This document shows, piece after piece, positions 21,906 to 30,464 of a DNA stretch of 47,694 nt. Within the stretch, counting starts at the first letter, position 1; each line of letters begins with the position of its first letter. Below the pieces are notes generated by a model, which saw nothing but the letters and a program-made list of their open reading frames with translations, did not search any database and had not been told where the DNA came from. Position numbers and translations under genes: made by a program. This stretch comes from UBA12079 sp964608745 (GTDB lineage: Bacteria; Patescibacteriota; Minisyncoccia; Phycocordibacterales; UBA12079), in the NCBI GenBank assembly GCA_964608745.1, contig CAZSPC010000005.1, forward strand, positions 1 through 47,694. Reading direction: 5' to 3'.

Positions 21906-24900
21906 TTATTTCTCAATCTTTAATTTAAATTCTAGATTATCGATTTTTATTTTTTCATTTTTTGATTCCTGGATTGCCACGGCTTCGCCTCGCAATGACG
22001 AATCTTTCTGTGTTTGTTCTGCATCGGTTCCGCGTTCGTTCTGTATTAACTTGATATTTTTTATTCCCGCGACTTTTTTTAATTCAGTCTCAAACTGATT
22101 TATTAAGGCCTTGCCTTCATCAGAAGTTTCGATAATTAGGTTGACCACTTCACTTGGCACAAGCTTTGCTTCTTTTCTCATTCTTTGGACATTTCGAAGT
22201 AGTTCACGGAAATTACCTTCTGCTTTTAATTCCGATGTTAAATTGGTATCTAATTCAACCTTCATCTCATCTCCTTCCTCAAACACAACCTCCTTCACAT
22301 TCACCTCGTCTTTGATTATTTGAATCAAATCACCTTCGTCAGCTGTAAGCTGTGAGCTGTGAGCTGTGAGCTTCGCAAGTGGTTGTCTTACTTTTATACC
22401 CTCTTTTGCTCTCGCCTCCAAAGCCAACGAAACTATATTTCTAACTTTTTGCATTTCTTCTAAAAGTTCTTGATCAACCTCTTGAATTTCGGGCCATTTT
22501 TGTAAATGAATAGAAGAGATTTTTTCCTGGATTGCCACGGCTTCGCCTCGCAATGACGAACTGGTTAATTGAAGTGATTGCCAGATTTGCTCAGCTAGAA
22601 AAGGCATAAATGGTGCCATAACTTTTGATAATTCTTGCAAAACAAATCTGGTTGTTGCTAAAGCATTTTCATCTCCATCTTTTAGTCTTTCTCGCGACCT
22701 TCTTAAATACCAAGTAGACAAATCATCAACAAAGTCCATAATCGGACGCGAAGCTCTATCTAATTCATAATTATCTAAACCAGTTGTAACTTCACCAATC
22801 AACTCATTCAGCCTTGCCACAATCCACTTATCCAACACATTTTTGTTTTTATTTAGGTCCCCGGGACCTAAATCTTTTTTATAGAGGTTGTAGAAAAATA
22901 GGACATTTTTTGTTCGAAAAATTATTTTCTTCATTATTTCATCCACCCCTTTTTCTGAAAAATTCAAATCTTCTGCCCTGACAATTGGTGAACTAATCAT
23001 ATAATAACGCATTGCGTCTGCTCCGTATTTATCAAGAATATAATCAACTTCCGGATAATTTTTTAGACTTTTAGACATTTTTTTACCGTCTTCTGCCATC
23101 ACCATTCCATTTACAATCACATTCTCAAAGGAAGTTTTTTCAAACAATGCTGTTGATAAAACAAGTGAAGTATAGAACCATCCCCGAGTTTGATCAGTTC
23201 CTTCTGCAATAAAGTCAGCCGGGAAACCAATTCCTTTTTCTGGATTAAATTTATCTAAATTTTCAAAAGGATAATGATTAGAAGCGTAAGGCATCGAACC
23301 AGACTCAAACCAACAATCAAACACTTCTGGAATTCTTTTCATTTTCTTTCCGCACTCGCATTCAAATTCAACCTCGTCAATATAAGGCATGTGCAAATCA
23401 ACTTCGTAGTTTTTATTATGTGGGATTGGTGAAAAATCAAGCTCTCTTAGCTCTGCGTTTTTCGAGAAGCAATCATCTGCACTTTGTTTTTTAATTTTCA
23501 CCGAAGACTCCACATCCAAACCTTCTGAAGCTGCTACAAGCATCCAAAAAGTAGCACTGTGAGTTACGATTAAAATATTTTTATTAGAATATTTTTCGTT
23601 AATCTCGTACAGAAAATTTCCTGCTCTTTTTTTAACATCTGTCATGGTTTCACCGCCAGGAACAATTTTTGAAAATCTTTCTTTTTGGGAAGTAAAAAAT
23701 TGAATAATCTCTTGAATATTTTTTCCTTCAAATTCCCCAAGTTTAATTTCTTCTATCTGGCTATCGAAAACGATTTCTTTCTTATCATAACCGATACCGT
23801 CAGCAATAATTTCAGCAGTTTCTGTTGTTCGAATAAATGGCGAGGAAATGATCAGGTCGATATTTTGTTTTTTTAACTCATCTATTTTTGCCCTGACCTG
23901 CTCTTTTCCTTTTTCAGTTAAGTGATGAGGATTGTCTTTTTTTGTACTAATAATATTCAAAGTATTACTTTCAGCCTCTCCGTGCCTCATTACAAAATAT
24001 TTATTAATGCTTTTTTTCTTTTTCTTAATATCATCAATCGAACCAATTACCTCTGTGTGGTTACAATCCGCGCATTGCCAAACAGGGAGGGGTGCCCCCC
24101 AAAACCTACTTCTAGAAATCGCCCAGTCTCTTGCCCCTTCAAGCCATTTACCAAAACGACCGTCTCGCATATTTTCCGGCACCCATTTTATTCCTTGATT
24201 TACTTTGATTAATTTATCTTTGATTTCGGTTACCTTTAAGAACCATGAAGAAGTTGCGTAATTTAGTAATGGTGTATGACATCGCCAACAATGAGGATAA
24301 GAGTGTTCAACTTTTTCTTTGGCAAATAGAACATCTTTGCCAGCAAGATATTTGATTATTTCGACATCAGCTTTTTGGTGATCATCTTTTGGTTTTACAT
24401 ATTCTCCTACAAAATCTTTAACTTCTTTGGTAAATTTTCCATCAACTGTAACATGCTGAACAAACGGTAAATTTTCTTTTTGTCCAAGTTCCATATCATC
24501 GGACCCAAAAGCTGGCGCAATATGAACAATACCTGTTCCATCTTCGGTAGTTACAAAATCAGCTTCGTAGATTTTCCAACCATTCTCTTTATTTTCTAAA
24601 TCTTTTTGATTTGAATAATAATCAAAAGCTGGTTTGTATGCTTTTCCGACTAATTCTGAACCCTTGAATTCTTCAATAACTTCATATTTAGATCCTTCAA
24701 AAATTTTTTCTAGCCTCTCTTTAGCAACAACAAACTTTACTTTTCCTTCTCCGCCTTCATCTTCTTTTTCAATTTTTACATAATCAATATCAGAATTCAC
24801 TGCTAAAGCAACATTCCCTGGTAATGTCCAAGGGGTAGTAGTCCAAGCCAAAACAAAAACATTTTCCTCGTTTTCCAGTTCAAACTCAACCGTCACCGAA

Positions 24901-25526
24901 ATATCTTTTATATCCTCATAACCCTGATTAACTTCAAAGTTAGAAAGGGTTGTCTCGCATCTCGGACAAAGATGCATTGCCTTATGTCCTTCATAAATCA
25001 AACCTTTGTCATAAATGGTTTTAAAAATCCACCAAATAGATTCAGAATAAGAAGTGTCCATCGTTTTATATGAATTTTCCATATCAATCCAACGACCAGT
25101 TCGAGGAACTATTTCTTGCCACTCTTTGTCATAACGAAGCACACTATCCTTAGCACATTGATTAAACTTCCCCACTCCATGCTCATAGATATCTTGTTTG
25201 GTTTTTAGTCCAAGCTCATCTTCGATCAGATTTTCAATCGGCAACCCATGACAATCCCAACCCCAACGACGGGAGACTTTTTTACCAAGCATTGTTTGAT
25301 AGCGAGGTAAAATATCCTTGATAGTTCCAGCCAAAATATGCCCATAATGAGGTAAGCCGGTCGCAAAAGGAGGTCCGTCATAAAAAACAAACTGCTCTTT
25401 TCCCTCAGTTTGTTCTAAGCTTTTTTCAAAAATTTTATTTTCCTGCCAAAATTGCAAAACTTTTTCTTCTTGTTTTGCTACTTCAGATTTTTCTATATTT
25501 TTAGCTTTATTTTTATCTTCGTTCAT
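21906..25526 (-). CDS. ileS: isoleucyl-tRNA synthetase with an inserted histidine-phosphatase domain
   Basis: A class I synthetase of 1,206 residues. HIGH motif PHYGH (59-63), editing domain (about 200-400), WRCHTPL and the catalytic second half with KMSKS (816-820), then the anticodon-binding region. Between WQCADCNHTEVIGSID (483-498) and LDFSPIPHNK (696-705) lies a complete phosphoglycerate-mutase-type domain (about 505-695): RHG at 514-516, SPFIRTTETA (R566), KLGEFEGKN and VTHSAT (H656), so the catalytic residues are all present. The C-terminal region carries two identical in-frame repeat peptides, SSLRGEAVAIQE (about 990-1001 and 1176-1187), plus AHSSQLTADE and DAEQTQ repeats. The promoter TTGCTC - 17 - TAATAT ends 7 bases before the ATG. 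Confidence 0.95.
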   Translation of the reverse strand: MNEDKNKAKNIEKSEVAKQEEKVLQFWQENKIFEKSLEQTEGKEQFVFYDGPPFATGLPHYGHILAGTIKDILPRYQTMLGKKVSRRWGWDCHGLPIENLIEDELGLKTKQDIYEHGVGKFNQCAKDSVLRYDKEWQEIVPRTGRWIDMENSYKTMDTSYSESIWWIFKTIYDKGLIYEGHKAMHLCPRCETTLSNFEVNQGYEDIKDISVTVEFELENEENVFVLAWTTTPWTLPGNVALAVNSDIDYVKIEKEDEGGEGKVKFVVAKERLEKIFEGSKYEVIEEFKGSELVGKAYKPAFDYYSNQKDLENKENGWKIYEADFVTTEDGTGIVHIAPAFGSDDMELGQKENLPFVQHVTVDGKFTKEVKDFVGEYVKPKDDHQKADVEIIKYLAGKDVLFAKEKVEHSYPHCWRCHTPLLNYATSSWFLKVTEIKDKLIKVNQGIKWVPENMRDGRFGKWLEGARDWAISRSRFWGAPLPVWQCADCNHTEVIGSIDDIKKKKKSINKYFVMRHGEAESNTLNIISTKKDNPHHLTEKGKEQVRAKIDELKKQNIDLIISSPFIRTTETAEIIADGIGYDKKEIVFDSQIEEIKLGEFEGKNIQEIIQFFTSQKERFSKIVPGGETMTDVKKRAGNFLYEINEKYSNKNILIVTHSATFWMLVAASEGLDVESSVKIKKQSADDCFSKNAELRELDFSPIPHNKNYEVDLHMPYIDEVEFECECGKKMKRIPEVFDCWFESGSMPYASNHYPFENLDKFNPEKGIGFPADFIAEGTDQTRGWFYTSLVLSTALFEKTSFENVIVNGMVMAEDGKKMSKSLKNYPEVDYILDKYGADAMRYYMISSPIVRAEDLNFSEKGVDEIMKKIIFRTKNVLFFYNLYKKDLGPGDLNKNKNVLDKWIVARLNELIGEVTTGLDNYELDRASRPIMDFVDDLSTWYLRRSRERLKDGDENALATTRFVLQELSKVMAPFMPFLAEQIWQSLQLTSSSLRGEAVAIQEKISSIHLQKWPEIQEVDQELLEEMQKVRNIVSLALEARAKEGIKVRQPLAKLTAHSSQLTADEGDLIQIIKDEVNVKEVVFEEGDEMKVELDTNLTSELKAEGNFRELLRNVQRMRKEAKLVPSEVVNLIIETSDEGKALINQFETELKKVAGIKNIKLIQNERGTDAEQTQKDSSLRGEAVAIQESKNEKIKIDNLEFKLKIEK
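21968..22002. repeat. 35-bp dispersed repeat inside ileS, copy 1
   Basis: CCTGGATTGCCACGGCTTCG through CGCAATGACGAA; identical over 35 bases to 22526-22560 and read in the same frame as SSLRGEAVAIQE. Related intergenic copies occur at 2026-2100 and 17812-17860. Confidence 0.88.
22526..22560. repeat. 35-bp dispersed repeat inside ileS, copy 2
   Basis: Identical to the copy at 21968-22002, in the same orientation and reading frame, 558 bases apart. Confidence 0.88.
22851..22873. repeat. perfect hairpin inside ileS
   Basis: ATTTAGGTCC, loop CCG, GGACCTAAAT encodes DLGPGDLN (about residues 885-892), a segment that looks inserted between helices. Confidence 0.65.
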
Positions 25527-25533
25527 AAAAGTA

Positions 25534-25562
25534 ATATTACATTAAATCCCTTTTTTGAGCAA
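25534..25562 (-). promoter_or_regulatory. ileS promoter, leaderless arrangement
   Basis: Complement reads TTGCTC (25557-25562) - 17 bases - TAATAT (25534-25539); the ATG is at 25526-25524. Confidence 0.6.
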
Positions 25563-25568
25563 TAAAAA

Positions 25569-25596
25569 AGTGGGTGTCGGACACCCACCATTTTTA
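25569..25596. terminator. terminator of the 333-residue secreted protein gene
   Basis: AAGTGGGTGT, loop CGG, ACACCCACC then TTTTT. The same hairpin unit lies in frame in argS at 26905-26925. Confidence 0.78.
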
Positions 25597-25604
25597 TGTA
25601 TTAT

Positions 25605-26606
25605 TTATTCTTCAACCCTAGTAAAATTCAAAGTATTTCCTCTTGGTTGGTAAGTGAGTTCCAATCTTTCAGATCCTGCAAAAACAACTGTGTAAATATA
25701 TTCTTCTCCGTCTATCATTGTTTTTAACTTATACCCCTCTGTCATCCATGTTCCTGTATTCATTTCCTCACCGTTGTAAATATCTTTCATTGTTCCGCCT
25801 CGCCCGTTTTGGAAATTAGGGTCTTCGTTGTAAATTACAACACTCTTTTCGTCATCGTTACTCTGCCATTTTCCCGGAACATATTGTTCAAAACCTAAAT
25901 CTCCTGGTGCTGGCACAGGACCACTTCCTAACATATTATTGAAAATAAATGTTGACCAAATTTTGTCGGTAATTTTTTTATTCTCTTCAAAGTTAGGGTC
26001 GTTTGGATCCATTTTTTGATAACAAACTTTGTATTTATAAGTATTGTAAACAAAGTAGTTACATTCTCCCGATGAATCAAATTGGAATTTCTGGATAACT
26101 TTTGTAGGAACACTATACAAGGTAGACCATTTTTCTTCTTCAATCAAATCTTTTAATGTCAAACAAGGCGCCATATCACCGTTTTCAGCAACACATTCTG
26201 CTTTTTCTTTATCAGCTTGAGCCATTAACTCAACCCACCAATCCTCCAAAGATTGCCGGTCTGAATTATCAAACATTTGTACTTTAAAATATGGCCGGGT
26301 CATTTCATATTCTTTCGCATGAAAATCAATTTCATGCAAAGCATCCATATCTTGTGGCTTCAAAGCCTCCTGAGCTTCCCAGTCAGATGGATATTGCAAA
26401 GAAAATCCATACTCTTCGTTTGTATAATCAACCCAACCTTCGACCGATGCTGGTTTTTGGGGTTTAACATTGTTTCCATTCTCTTCTGGATACCCTCCTA
26501 GTAATTCTGTATTCTCTTCGGTGATAGCATCTTGATTTTGAGTAAAATACCACCCACCTGCGGCAAAAATAATTATTGCCAAAAATATATAACCTAATGC
26601 TTTCAT
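25605..26606 (-). CDS. secreted or membrane-anchored protein with PsbP-like and lipocalin-like regions
   Basis: A 333-residue protein with an N-terminal hydrophobic helix (residues 4-21), a PsbP-like segment beginning WVDYTNEEYGFSLQYPSDWEA (about 58-78) and running to about 215, and a C-terminal beta-rich region GKWQSNDDEKSVVIYNE ... GTWMTEGYKLKTMIDGEEYIYTV that reads like a lipocalin-type ligand or inhibitor fold. Six cysteines lie in the first domain. The PsbP-like motif is common in bacterial envelope proteins of unknown role. The gene lies 32 bases after argS. Confidence 0.72.
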   Translation of the reverse strand: MKALGYIFLAIIIFAAGGWYFTQNQDAITEENTELLGGYPEENGNNVKPQKPASVEGWVDYTNEEYGFSLQYPSDWEAQEALKPQDMDALHEIDFHAKEYEMTRPYFKVQMFDNSDRQSLEDWWVELMAQADKEKAECVAENGDMAPCLTLKDLIEEEKWSTLYSVPTKVIQKFQFDSSGECNYFVYNTYKYKVCYQKMDPNDPNFEENKKITDKIWSTFIFNNMLGSGPVPAPGDLGFEQYVPGKWQSNDDEKSVVIYNEDPNFQNGRGGTMKDIYNGEEMNTGTWMTEGYKLKTMIDGEEYIYTVVFAGSERLELTYQPRGNTLNFTRVEE

Positions 26607-26638
26607 AATTTTTAATTTATAATTTATAATTTATAATT

Positions 26639-28333
26639 TTATAGTCTATTTGGAGCTTCAATACCTAACAAATATAACCCGTTTCTGATAGTATGCGCCA
26701 CCGCTTCTGATAAAGCAACCTTGAAAGGAGAATTTTCGTCATTTTTATCAACTATTTTATTATTTCCATAATAAGAATTAAATGCTTGAGCAAGCTCAAA
26801 AAGATAAGTGGCAATATAATGTGGTTGGTATTCCTCCCCTGCTCTTTCAACTACTTCCGGAAAACGATAAAGTAATTTTTCAATTTCTAAAATTTCATTA
26901 TTTTGGTGGGTGTCGGACACCCACTTTTTTATACTTTCTACTTTTGCTTTTTCTAAAATTGATTTTGCACGAGCGTAAGTATATTGCAGGTATGGACCAG
27001 AGTTTCCTTCAAAAGAAATTGATTTTTCAAAATCGAAAATTATATCTTTTCCGCTAGTTGATTTCAAAATTGAATATTTGATTGCACCAACAGCAACATC
27101 TTGAATAGTTTTTTTATCAACATCCTTGACTTTTTCTTCAACCTTATTTTTTATATCATCAATCAAATCAACCGCTCGAATTACATCGCCTGTCCTAGAA
27201 GACATTTTACCATTAGATAGCTTCAACATTCCATTTGCTATCAATTTCATTGTACCGGCAAGTTTAGGTAAGGCTAATTCAACTGCTTTCATAACTACCT
27301 TAAAATATGTTTCTTGTTCTCCACCAGTAATAGTAATAGAAGTATCATGTAGCCACCATTCTTGTTTAGCAATAATCAAACCAACATCTTTTGTCTCATA
27401 AGTCGGTAACCCTTGGGCATTTATAAACACACGAGTATGTAATCCGTACTCTTCGCCTTCAAAAATCACAGCGTCTTGACTTTTTTTAAAAACTTTTCCA
27501 ATATTTTCTTTAACAATCTTTTCCCCAATCAATCCTGTTTCACTCTCGAAAAAATAATTATCAAAATTGCTACCCAATACTTTATAAACCTCTTCAAAAT
27601 ATTTTAAAGAAATATCTTTTCCTTTTTCATAAAGTTTTTTAAAATCTACATTAACCCCTTCATGCATTTCATAAATTTTTTTATTTAACTCTTTTATTTC
27701 TTCTTTAATTTCTTCATTTTCTTCAAAAAATTTTGAGCCTTCTGCGTAAGCTTTTCCTAGATCTTTGGCGGTAAAACCACTATCAGTTGTAACTCCTAAT
27801 TTACCCAAACCCCAAATCGCCTTCGCAACATGCATTCCAACATCTCCTTGAAAAGTAACTCGGCGAACTTCAGCTCCATTTTTCTCAATTATTCTAGAAA
27901 CTGACTCACCAATAGCATTTGGTACAAGATGTCCTATATGTAACTCCTTAAACGGGTTCGGATCTGTATATTCAACCATCACCTTTTGCCCTTTCAAATT
28001 TTCATTATCTCCGTATTTATCCCCCGCTTTCAAAATCTCAGAAATACTTTCTTCGAAAAATTTTGAACTTAAATAAAAATTAATAAACCCGGGCCCAGCC
28101 ACCTCAACTTTTTGTAGACGTCGGACGTCTACAAAATTAATTTTTTCAACAATTTTTTCAGCGAGCTCTTTTGGATTTTGTTTTACTTTTTTCGCCCAAA
28201 CCATCGCAACATTTGTCGAATAATCCCCCATAGACAAATCAACCGGATGTTCTAAGTGGATTTTACCCACCTTAATATCCAGCTCTTGCAAAGCTTTTTC
28301 AATTATTTTTTTAATTTCACTCTGGATGTTCAT
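26639..28333 (-). CDS. argS: arginyl-tRNA synthetase
   Basis: A 564-residue class I synthetase. Motifs: the ArgRS N-terminal add-1 domain, VEYTDPNPFKELHIGHLVPNAIGESV (HIGH at about 137-140), LPTYETKDVGL, and the C-terminal DALR domain ending NGLYLLGIEAPNRL. No KMSKS-like motif is obvious, as is usual for many ArgRS. Two perfect hairpins lie in the coding frame: 28110-28136 (NFVDVRRLQKV) and 26905-26925 (KKWVSDTHQN). Confidence 0.96.
   Translation of the reverse strand: MNIQSEIKKIIEKALQELDIKVGKIHLEHPVDLSMGDYSTNVAMVWAKKVKQNPKELAEKIVEKINFVDVRRLQKVEVAGPGFINFYLSSKFFEESISEILKAGDKYGDNENLKGQKVMVEYTDPNPFKELHIGHLVPNAIGESVSRIIEKNGAEVRRVTFQGDVGMHVAKAIWGLGKLGVTTDSGFTAKDLGKAYAEGSKFFEENEEIKEEIKELNKKIYEMHEGVNVDFKKLYEKGKDISLKYFEEVYKVLGSNFDNYFFESETGLIGEKIVKENIGKVFKKSQDAVIFEGEEYGLHTRVFINAQGLPTYETKDVGLIIAKQEWWLHDTSITITGGEQETYFKVVMKAVELALPKLAGTMKLIANGMLKLSNGKMSSRTGDVIRAVDLIDDIKNKVEEKVKDVDKKTIQDVAVGAIKYSILKSTSGKDIIFDFEKSISFEGNSGPYLQYTYARAKSILEKAKVESIKKWVSDTHQNNEILEIEKLLYRFPEVVERAGEEYQPHYIATYLFELAQAFNSYYGNNKIVDKNDENSPFKVALSEAVAHTIRNGLYLLGIEAPNRL
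26905..26925. repeat. hairpin inside argS, same unit as the terminator at 25569
   Basis: GGTGGGTGT, loop CGG, ACACCCACTT on the plus strand. Its complement matches the terminator at 25569-25596 except for the loop and the downstream T run. Confidence 0.7.
28110..28136. repeat. second hairpin inside argS
   Basis: TTTTGTAGACGT, loop CGG, ACGTCTACAAAA: 12-bp perfect stem in frame within the N-terminal domain. Confidence 0.7.
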
Positions 28334-28365
28334 ACCAACAATAATATATCAATTAAGACAATAAA

Positions 28366-28403
28366 AAAAGCCTTTTTGAGAACTAAGTCTCAAAAAGGCT
28401 TTT
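28366..28403. terminator. dcd terminator, duplicated unit
   Basis: AAAGCCTTTTTGAGA, loop ACTAAG, TCTCAAAAAGGCTTT. It is identical to the hairpin at 29617-29654 on the other side of dcd. Confidence 0.87.
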
Positions 28404-28410
28404 GAAAAAA

Positions 28411-29529
28411 TTATTCTTTCCAAATATCTTGCCTGTTTAGAAAATTTTTAGAAATAGATGGACCAGATCCGGTATAACTTGAACCAGCTTCGTTACCATA
28501 TAATTTTTCGGGTATCTGAGTCGTTTTTTCAAAAACCATTCGACAAATTCTTTGACCATCAACCAAACGATAAGGCATATCTCTTACACGAATTTCAAGA
28601 ACTCCGGTAGTACCAAATTCCCCACCAAAACCATTGTCAAAGAAGCCAGCATAATGTGAACGAAATTCGCCAGAAGATACATCGTATGGAAGCATTTCTG
28701 CACAACATTCTGGTGGGATTTTAACCCTTTCTTTTGTAGGTAAAAGATAAAATTTTCCTGGTTCAAGAATTAATTCACCATTTTTTGGTTTTTTTATTGG
28801 AATCCAAAAATCAGATGGTTCATAATGATTCTTTTTTGAAAGATTGATAAAATCAACAGGATTTGATTTTGCCTCAAAACCAACAATAGTTCTGTTTAAA
28901 TCAATAGAGAAATAAAGACTATTATCAGCAATATCTATTTCATTATACCCAAGAACTTTACCATCTTTCCAAAACAACAAACCGTATTGTGAATGAAAAA
29001 CAACCAACTCTTCATCTGTTAAAAAAACATCCTCTTTCGGTTTAACACGAAACTGAACCATTTCTAAACCTGGTGTAAGATTCACACCAAAAGATAATGG
29101 GGTTATTTCCAAATACAAAGGTCCACTATAACCAGCACAGGTTCTGTCATATTGATTAGTTTCATCACTTAAAACTCTAACAAAAACATCAACTCGACCA
29201 ATAGAACTTTTTGGAGAAAATGATGTTTTAAAATGAGATGGTAAATCCAAACTCTCATTCATTTTAACCAGATAACACATACCTTTTTCAAAAGGAGAAC
29301 CCTCCGGTTTTATTTCAAAATCATAACAATTAAATTTATCAATAAGACTTTGGATTGTTTCTCCTTTCGAAGGTAATGCGGTTGCTTTCATTCTGAAAGC
29401 ATGTCTACTAAGCGAACAATCAACTGTTGCCATTTGAATCTGATCTTTTCTTAAACCAACTTCTGACAAAATTGCTGGTTTTTCACCAAAAGCCAACTTG
29501 TTTAAATCCTGCATTGCTAAAACTGTCAT
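28411..29529 (-). CDS. dcd: dCTP deaminase, two-domain type
   Basis: A 372-residue protein about twice the length of the classical dCTP deaminase; two trimeric-dUTPase-like halves. The signature PKSSIGRVDVF is at residues 106-116, with GPLYLEITPLSFGVNL after it; the second half (from about 210) repeats the fold (FRSHYAGFFDNGFGGEFG, VLEIRVRDMPYRLVDGQRICRMVFE). It converts dCTP to dUTP (or directly to dUMP in bifunctional members). It supplies the thymidylate synthase encoded just upstream. Promoter TTGACT - 17 - TATACT and GGAAGGAGG before the ATG. Confidence 0.9.
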   Translation of the reverse strand: MTVLAMQDLNKLAFGEKPAILSEVGLRKDQIQMATVDCSLSRHAFRMKATALPSKGETIQSLIDKFNCYDFEIKPEGSPFEKGMCYLVKMNESLDLPSHFKTSFSPKSSIGRVDVFVRVLSDETNQYDRTCAGYSGPLYLEITPLSFGVNLTPGLEMVQFRVKPKEDVFLTDEELVVFHSQYGLLFWKDGKVLGYNEIDIADNSLYFSIDLNRTIVGFEAKSNPVDFINLSKKNHYEPSDFWIPIKKPKNGELILEPGKFYLLPTKERVKIPPECCAEMLPYDVSSGEFRSHYAGFFDNGFGGEFGTTGVLEIRVRDMPYRLVDGQRICRMVFEKTTQIPEKLYGNEAGSSYTGSGPSISKNFLNRQDIWKE

Positions 29530-29584
29530 ACATTCCTCCTTCCATTTTTATTTTTTCTTTTCAAAACTATAATTTCTGAAACTG

Positions 29585-29613
29585 AGTATAGTTTTTATAT
29601 TTAAATAAGTCAA
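29585..29613 (-). promoter_or_regulatory. dcd promoter
   Basis: Complement reads TTGACT (29608-29613) - 17 bases - TATACT (29585-29590), start near 29578. The bases around the start (AAAAACTATACTCAGTTTCA) resemble those of the tmk promoter. Confidence 0.75.
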
Positions 29614-29616
29614 GAA

Positions 29617-29654
29617 AAAAGCCTTTTTGAGAACTAAGTCTCAAAAAGGCTTTT
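29617..29654. terminator. terminator of the tmk-thymidylate synthase unit
   Basis: Same sequence as 28366-28403, located directly after the thymidylate-synthase-like gene and directly before the dcd promoter. Confidence 0.87.
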
Positions 29655-29667
29655 GAAAAATAAAAAA

Positions 29668-30450
29668 CTAAACTCCATGAATTTCTTCGTACTTCATTTT
29701 TTCAGCCAAAATTTTTGGATCAACCTGAATTTTTTCTGTATTTAAGGCGTCAACCAACTCAAAATACTGACTGTAAATATGAAGACCATCGCTGTTAGCA
29801 ATAAGGGAACCATCTTGACAGGGAAAAGTTAGATTAGACAGAACATACTCTTTAACAAGTTGCATTCCCCCAAGATTTTCTGGCAAACCAGCAACTAGAT
29901 CCCACGAACGAAAAAATACTGTTTCAACTAGCCGTCCATTTATAACTTTAAAACTCATAGTGCGCAAACATGGAGGGTCGGTCATATCGATACATCCACT
30001 ATCCCCAACAGATATACAAGCCTGATTAGTATGTCCGTTAGAGGCATTGAGCTTATCAATTACTCCCTGAAGCTGGGCTTTGATCCAAAGACCATATGTG
30101 TATTCCTCGTTTTCAGCAGGAATATCGCTCATTAATTTTTCAAGAAAATACTCTTCAATCCCGTCGTCTGTTGTTGGAGCTGGATAGGGAGAAGGAACAA
30201 TAGGGGCCAAAGGCCTAAGACCTGGCTCAGTAATCTCTATTGTAATCCTAGAAAGTTGTTTGCGAATCTGCCCAACATAACTTCCGCCTTCAACAAGGTA
30301 ATCGTATCCGTTGATAACACAAAAATACATAACCGAACGCCAAACCTCGTCGATATTTCTACCAATAATAGTTCCTGACCTATTATATAAATTAAATATT
30401 TTTTTCCAAACCTCATCACTACAACCCGGAAAATCACCTTTTGAAATCAT
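29668..30450 (-). CDS. thymidylate-synthase-family protein
   Basis: A 260-residue protein of the ThyA fold. Catalytic-type cysteine C161 in DPPCLRTMSFKV, RSWD (181-184), GLPENLGG with N192, and HIY at 224-226 are all TS signatures. Archaeal-type enzymes of about this size exist. The pair of arginines that contacts dUMP phosphate from the neighbouring subunit (RR before the ISxW strand in classical ThyA) reads TNQ (141-143) here. It probably makes dTMP from dUMP, but a hydroxymethylase or altered substrate is possible. It lies 14 bases after tmk; AAAGGAG precedes the ATG. Confidence 0.82.
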   Translation of the reverse strand: MISKGDFPGCSDEVWKKIFNLYNRSGTIIGRNIDEVWRSVMYFCVINGYDYLVEGGSYVGQIRKQLSRITIEITEPGLRPLAPIVPSPYPAPTTDDGIEEYFLEKLMSDIPAENEEYTYGLWIKAQLQGVIDKLNASNGHTNQACISVGDSGCIDMTDPPCLRTMSFKVINGRLVETVFFRSWDLVAGLPENLGGMQLVKEYVLSNLTFPCQDGSLIANSDGLHIYSQYFELVDALNTEKIQVDPKILAEKMKYEEIHGV

Positions 30451-30464
30451 TTTCTCTCCTTTCG

